A stretch of DNA of 64,000 bases from Aureobasidium sp. EXF-3400 (taxonomy: Eukaryota; Ascomycota; Dothideomycetes; Dothideales; Saccotheciaceae): positions 1 through 64,000 of the forward strand of contig SWBL01000048.1 in the NCBI GenBank assembly GCA_024195585.1. Direction: 5' to 3'. This document shows positions 58,758-64,000 of this stretch, one piece after another (position 1 is the stretch's first letter; each line of letters starts with the position of its first letter). Both the position numbers and the translations under genes were made by a program. The notes under the pieces were generated by a model. That model saw nothing but the letters and a program-made list of their open reading frames with translations. It did no database searches and was not told where the DNA came from.

Positions 58758-59661
58758 ATGTCGTTCCCATCCTCGACGCGTATCGGCGGCAGCGGTGAGC
58801 ACTCGTACCCCAGTCTGCGGTATACATACAATGTACTAATGCGATGCCTCAGCCTTCAACCACCAGCAGTCTGGCGACTCGGAAGCCGAATACGACAGAT
58901 TGAGAGACCTCGCCCGCAAGGAACACGGCAAACGTCAACACTGTTCTGCCGAATCGCAAAAGGCTTATGCGCGTGGAGATGGAGGTGCTGCCCACGACTT
59001 GTCGCAAGAGGCTAAGGACCATGGACAAAAGGCAGACGACTACAACAGACAGGCATCTGAGTTCATCTTCCGTGAGAACAATGCTGTAGGAAGAGTTGAC
59101 GGCGATACCATCGATCTTCACGGTCAGTTCGTCGAAGAGGCCGAAGAGATTCTGGAACAAAGAATCAAGTACGCAAAGAGTACTGGCCAGACCCATCTGC
59201 ATGTGTGAGTAGTCTCCCATGTTTGCTACGATTTGAATTGTCCTAAAGGCAAACACAGCATTGTCGGCAAGGGCAATCACTCTGTCAACCACGTTCAAAA
59301 GATCAAGCCTCGTGTTGAGCAGATCTGCCAGGAGCAAGGCCTCCAATACCATACCGAGCACAACGAAGGTAGAATGTACATCAACCTCACTGGAGGAGCC
59401 GCTGTTCCCCCTGCTGGCTACGGTAAACCTCAACAGTACGACCAATCACACCATGGACAGCCCCAATACCAGACTGCCTATCCTCTTGGAAACCAGCAAG
59501 GCCATCAACAACAAGGATACCCTTCCCAGCAACAAGGCTACCAGCAGAACAACCAACAGCAACAGCAAGGAACACAACAGATGGACTACGAGGAGGAGAT
59601 CAAGAAGAATCTGCCCAAGGTTATTCGTTTCCTCAAGAAGAACTGTTGTACTGTCATGTAA
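58758..59661 (+). CDS. DUF1771-Smr domain protein with C-terminal CaaX box
   Basis: Three exons (58758-58794, 58853-59204, 59259-59661) encode 263 residues. An N-terminal DUF1771 helix pair (YDRLRDLARKEHGKRQHC ... AAHDLSQEAKDHG) precedes an Smr domain with the typical TIDLHG and GKGNHSVN motifs. Smr domains bind or cut nucleic acids; eukaryotic members act in mRNA surveillance. A Gln/Tyr/Gly-rich low-complexity linker follows. The protein then ends in a basic segment and CCTVM, i.e. the CaaX box CTVM, with Met last as favoured by farnesyltransferase, and a second Cys adjacent that could be palmitoylated. Membrane attachment is therefore predicted, but not shown. Partner enzyme RAM1 is in this window. 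Confidence 0.88.
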
Positions 59662-60041
59662 TGTGGTCAAGTGGCTCCTGGCCATGTTGGTCAAAGACAT
59701 ATTTTCTTTTCTTTTTCCTCTTTTTTCTTTTTTTTATATTCGCTTCGTTGATACCCAAAGGTCGGAATGTAGGATATGTTATGGGTTATCCAGGTGGTTA
59801 TGCGTGTGTCTCTGTGTCGGCCGAACGAGGTTAGTATCGTGGTCGTCGCGGAGAACACACATAGGCGTCAATGATTTGATCGATGGTTTGTAGTTTTCCC
59901 TTCACCGACTTCGAGTCCTGCACATCAGAAAAATTCACAGTTCGTCTCTATACTTTCAAGACCATCTCACGTGTGCGCTAACCCTTATCGTCACCATCTA
60001 GACTAGCGCGGTGCTAGCGTGGAATTGCTCGAGCTGCGAAT
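59662..60041. other. Intergenic region with pyrimidine-rich 3' flank
   Basis: A T/C-rich run at about 59700-59742 is probably in the 3' untranslated region of the Smr gene. Nothing else. Confidence 0.4.
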
Positions 60042-63000
60042 ATGAGATCAACTCACAGCGAATCTGACCTCCCTGAGCACTCCTTCACAGAGCCTCAGAG
60101 ACGCACTCTTCGCATCGTCAACGAGACCACTCCTTTGTCTGATCTTGTGCGTAGCGGCGCAACCTTACCCCTGAGAAGCCCCAGGACATACTGGGAGCCC
60201 GAGGAACCCCTTCCTGTAAGACCTGAATTGCGACTGTGCGCAAGCAGACGCCTAACTTGTCAGTCTATCAGCGAATCCATCAACGAGAGCGAGTACACTC
60301 CAGTGATCGCGTCCTACGAGGAGGCCCAGGTCTCTCGTGCGCAGAGCATCACACTCCCTGAGAGGGTCGCTGAACACTCTACTTCTGTGAGTAATTGCTA
60401 ACCATCAGACAAATCACATCGACTGATCGTCCTAGAACACAACTCTGCCCAGGGTCAAGACGTACATTAAAATCTACAGCGGATTGGCTCGTTGTGTCAG
60501 CAAGAGTAGCACGAACCTTGCTGAGCTCTCTTCTGCCACCAAGGAGAAGATCAAGAAGTTCACGCTCACTAGATCCAGAAGCACTTGGGATCTTGCGGGC
60601 CTCGTGTCACCATCACCCTCTTCCTCACCCAGCGTTGTCTCCCACTTCTCAACAAACCTCCCTCAAGCAACCGACAAATTGAGTGTGCCAGCCACCCAGT
60701 CTGAAGACGTCTCCTCGACCACCAGTGTCGAACTATTGCCAGCCAAGTCACCCTCGAGATGGACAAAGATTCGCCTCCGCCTGCGCGCGTCCATGTGTAA
60801 GCTGCCCCTGGAACTGCCAATGCAACATAGAGCGTTCTAACATGTCTTACAGCGCACCTCAGAGACGGGAAGAATTGAGCGGCGTCAACCCTTATCGAAA
60901 GCGCTCTGCAGGCGGTCATTGGTCTTCGCCACACCGCCCTGCTCGCTCCACCACAGATGCCAACGGTAGCCCTCTGGTGTCACGTCCACACGCATCGTCC
61001 TCTTCCAAACCTTCGCCTTCGTTTCAATCTCAAGTTCTGGATCCCATCACGCCTACCTCACCCTCTCTTCAGTTTCCTCACACCCTCAGACCCGACGTCT
61101 CTACATCGACCCCCACAAGATCTTCTCATCACGCCAGACCCGTCACGTCTGCCGATTCGCCCTCGTCAGAGTCTATCCACAACTTCAAACCAGTCATCAC
61201 CGACGACTCGCCTTCGTCAGAATCTACCCACAACTTCAAGCCAGTCATCTTTGAAGACTCGCTTTCGCCTAAATCCCCTCATAACTTCAAACCGATCATC
61301 TTCGACGGCCCCAAGTCGCCCATCTCTCCGCACACCCTCAAGCCTATCCTAAACAGTCCCGGATCTTCCCGCAAATCACCTCGCAAGTCCAAGAGTGTTG
61401 TCTTTGCCGATGAAGAAGTCATTATCGAACCAGATGCCACAGCTGGTGCTTCTTCCGCCTTTGTCGAGGAGGTCATCGCTGGCCCGTCTTCTGTTCCCGG
61501 CGCCTCAGAGCCAGTCCAATCTCCACAACCTCCACCTTCGCCTGTTGCACCTGAATTCGTCCCGCCTGAGGCCGGATTCTTCAATCCCCGTCCTGCACGT
61601 TTCAAAACTCGTTTCAAGCCTTACGTTCCCCGCCCTCCACCCTCGGATGGCCCGGTCAGATTCCCCAATGGACTTGATGGAGACAATCCCTACCATCGTC
61701 CTTACGGTGGAGGCTGGCGTAACCACATCTACCACCTCTACGAAAGACTGCCTCGCTCCAAGCTCTTGGTCGATCCTTACTACGAACCTAAGAAGCCCAA
61801 TTTCTGGAAGAGGTTGAGCAGTCAAATATGGAAGACGTGCAGTAGTCGTAACTACTACGGTGGCCGTTCCGCAGCCCAGAGACAGTCCACCAGATATGTC
61901 TACCGTGCTACCAATGGTGCCCCCGAAGAAGAATATGAGATGGACGATCTTTCCGCTCCAAAGCCCGAATCATCGGACACGCCTACCGACACTCCTCCCA
62001 AGCCTTTTGTAGGCACGGCTGTCTCCATACTCCAGGCGGTCAGAAAGGACTTGAAAGTCTTCAACGTCAAAGCAAAGGACCTCGGAGGCAACGTCTGGTT
62101 CTACGAAAAGGCCTACGTGCCTCGCTTTACCAAGCACTCCTTGCGCCCCTCGAAACGCCGGTTCAGCATCCGCAACTTCCTCAATCGCCGTCTGTACGGC
62201 CGACCAGGCGATGGAGCCAACCTGCTCATGCCCCATGTGCCCATGAGTGTCAAGATTCCTGGCGTCGATGACATCGACAGGCCCAAAATCATAGCCGAGG
62301 AGAAGGCCAAGGCTAGGGGTGAGTTCAAGCCTGAAGTCAAGCCTGAAGTCAAGCAGAGCGATCATCCATTGGGTGACCTTGACTGGCTCAACAACTTCGA
62401 TCTGCAGGCCGAGCTGAAGAAGGTGCGAGCCGCCAAAAAGGCACAGAAGAAGAAGGAGGCCAAAGAGCTGAAGAAGACCAGAAAGGAGACGAGAAAAGTC
62501 CCTGGTTTCGTGTCTCGCTGGCAAGAGCGCCGTGAGAAGGAGATGCTCGCAAGAGCACACAGAAACTATGCAAAGGATCTCGAGGAGGAGAGAAAGCAGA
62601 AGGAAAAGGCTGCTGCTGCTCCTTTGCCCTCCCCCTCCTCCCCTCCTACCATCCACCTCGACAATGACCTTGTCGAGCACCACGAGCCTGCAGAGGCCTC
62701 CGACGAGGCACAGGAGAAGCAGAGAGCTCTGGATATGGAGGAGGCGAGGAGGGGCAAGAAGAAGGTCACCGACCCTGTCCCCAGCCTGGAGAGCCTTCGT
62801 CGCGGCGACCAGGAACCTGCCGACATTCATGTCGGTGGACCTGGTCCGTCCGTCGACGACCTCCTCGACGTCCTCTGCTCTGCTCTGAAGGAGCACGGTG
62901 ATCCCAGGAGTCGGCGCATCTTCCTCCGGCTTCAGGCCGACCACGCTCACAGAACTGCTGAAAGGCAGGAACGTGAGCGTGGTGCGCTCGTGGCCAGAGA

Positions 63001-63418
63001 GAAGTTCGAGATGTTGTCGAAGCAAGTCTGGCGTCAGGTCAGAAAGGCCAAGAAGGTCAACGGCGCTCGCAGAATGGAAGAGGCGCGTCGGCGTGTGCAG
63101 GAGCACATAGCCAGAAAGAGAGAGGAGCAGCTGCTGGCGGAGCAGTGTTTCAGGGAGCAGGCGGCGATGGAAGAGGAGTCCATCGACATCACTCCTCCTC
63201 GTCTTCGCACTCCCAGCCGCTACAGGGACTGCGACTTCGAGGAGGCGGAGCAATTGGTCACTCCGAAGTCTCCTGAGCAAGCCCAGTTCGAGTTCAACCA
63301 GGCTGCTACCCCTCGCACGCCGATGTCCTATGTTCTTCCTTCTGTTGAGGAAGAGGTCGACGAAGAGGACGTGAGGCAAATTATCGACCTCACCGACAGC
63401 TTCAAGGAGTTCTTTTGA
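60042..63418 (+). CDS. Large hypothetical protein with 17-residue repeats and coiled coil
   Basis: I join 60042-60386, 60436-60794 and 60853-63418 to 1089 residues. The third intron junction uses GTGTAA as donor, a perfect CTAAC branch point and TTACAG as acceptor; unspliced, the frame stops at 60840 and a new ATG starts one base later. The N-terminal 235 residues are Ser/Pro-rich. Residues about 335-405 carry four copies of a 17-residue unit built on HNFKPVI, the last degenerate. The middle (YKRxxx-type basic segments, PYHRPYGGGWRNHIYHLYERLP) is conserved-looking but unknown, and the C-terminal 350 residues are charged helices with long Lys/Glu/Ala coiled coil. No signal peptide or membrane segment. 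Family not recognised. Confidence 0.65.
61129..61351 (+). repeat. 51-base (17-residue) tandem repeat
   Basis: Units start near 61178, 61229, 61280 and 61331, each beginning with a CACAACTTCAAACC-like block that encodes HNFKP; a partial, more divergent unit precedes them. The second and third units are best conserved; the fourth reads HTLKP. Confidence 0.75.
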
Positions 63419-64000
63419 GCTCTTGTCGCCCTTTTTATGTCTCTCCTTCTTCGCCTCTTTTTTCGATTTCTTTGATCTGGATTCTTGACTTTGAAGTCTT
63501 GTTTCTCTTGGGGGCTGTTACATTGGCCGTTTAATACTGGGGTGTGCTTTTTTGGAGTTTGGAGTTGGGAGTTTCTTTGGCTTCTGCATTTCTGGCATAC
63601 ATATAGAATAAAACAACCAAAAAACGAATCAGAATAAATGTTTTGAGTACATATTTCTTGCTGCATTACACTTCATTCCATATAGACTGTCCTAATATCA
63701 CGATCGATCATGCCCTCACAGTGATATCTTCTCGTAACATAGACTATAGAAATGCACAGATGCTGTCAACTCCTGAAGTTTGACCATAGAAATAGATTTA
63801 AACAACGTCGCTCAATGGATCTTCCTCGCTTCTCGAGAATATTGTGCATTCTTATAGCTACTGTATGAATGTGGTAGACACAAACGAAGGTTCGGATTAA
63901 ACCATCGACTCCTCTCTCACGATCGGATATACTCATATTATGTATCATAAGAACACATGATGACCTTCCAATACAGCAATATGGCCATAGAAACACACTG
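63419..64000. other. Right-end non-coding stretch
   Basis: 3' flank of the large hypothetical gene. The short minus-strand frame at 63766-63996 has no support. Confidence 0.4.

Noticed and set aside
60683..60841. 60042-60840 and 60842-63418 as two separate adjacent genes
   Set aside because: A well-formed intron (GTGTAA, CTAAC, TTACAG) joins them in phase; I keep the two-protein option only as a finding.
61970..63379. 469-codon minus-strand leucine-rich frame
   Set aside because: Antisense shadow of the Lys/Glu-rich coiled-coil region of the large plus-strand gene.

Overview
The window is nuclear DNA of a filamentous ascomycete (Pezizomycotina). Genes are interrupted by short introns, mostly 47-70 bp, with GT..AG ends and CTAAC/CTGAC branch points. 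Several products are fungal-specific: a FacB/Cat8 zinc-cluster regulator, a UstYa-like oxidase, a nucleoside-phosphorylase NLR remnant, many F-box proteins and a DHA2 transporter. A dothideomycete is my guess; the sequence does not prove it. I rebuilt exon structures by hand. Every multi-exon model given keeps its frame, and its total coding length is divisible by three.

Left part (1-15 kb): an FMC1 ATP-synthase assembly factor; a degenerate NLR-like gene (phosphorylase domain plus a broken NB-ARC start); facB on the minus strand with CreA-type sites upstream; a RuBisCO-LSMT-type SET methyltransferase; and the mitotic-exit phosphatase CDC14. Next (15-30 kb) come an uncharacterised LPSELRNKIY-type protein, two unknown proteins, an F-box protein, a UstYa-like oxidase divergent from an NmrA-like reductase, a coiled-coil golgin-like protein, and a BMT6-type 25S rRNA methyltransferase sharing a 202 bp promoter with it.

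Middle (30-41 kb): a long secreted NucA/NucB-like protein with a mucin-like stalk, an F-box protein, an FHA-tandem BRCT protein reminiscent of Mdb1/MDC1, and the farnesyltransferase beta subunit. Right part (41-64 kb): a Dabb-fold protein, an old-yellow-enzyme homologue, glutathione-dependent formaldehyde dehydrogenase, the V-ATPase proteolipid with a 13-nt microexon, a DHA2 MFS exporter, GTP cyclohydrolase II, a G-alpha subunit, another F-box/LRR-like protein, a DUF1771-Smr protein ending in a CaaX box, and a 1089-residue unknown protein with 17-residue repeats.

Most genes are scattered housekeeping genes with no operon-like organisation. The parts that look unusual are the NLR relict, the UstYa/NmrA divergent pair, the secreted nuclease-like protein, the prenylated Smr candidate, the retained-intron stop/start arrangement in the last gene, and the possible N-terminal extensions on the formaldehyde dehydrogenase and the Dabb protein.
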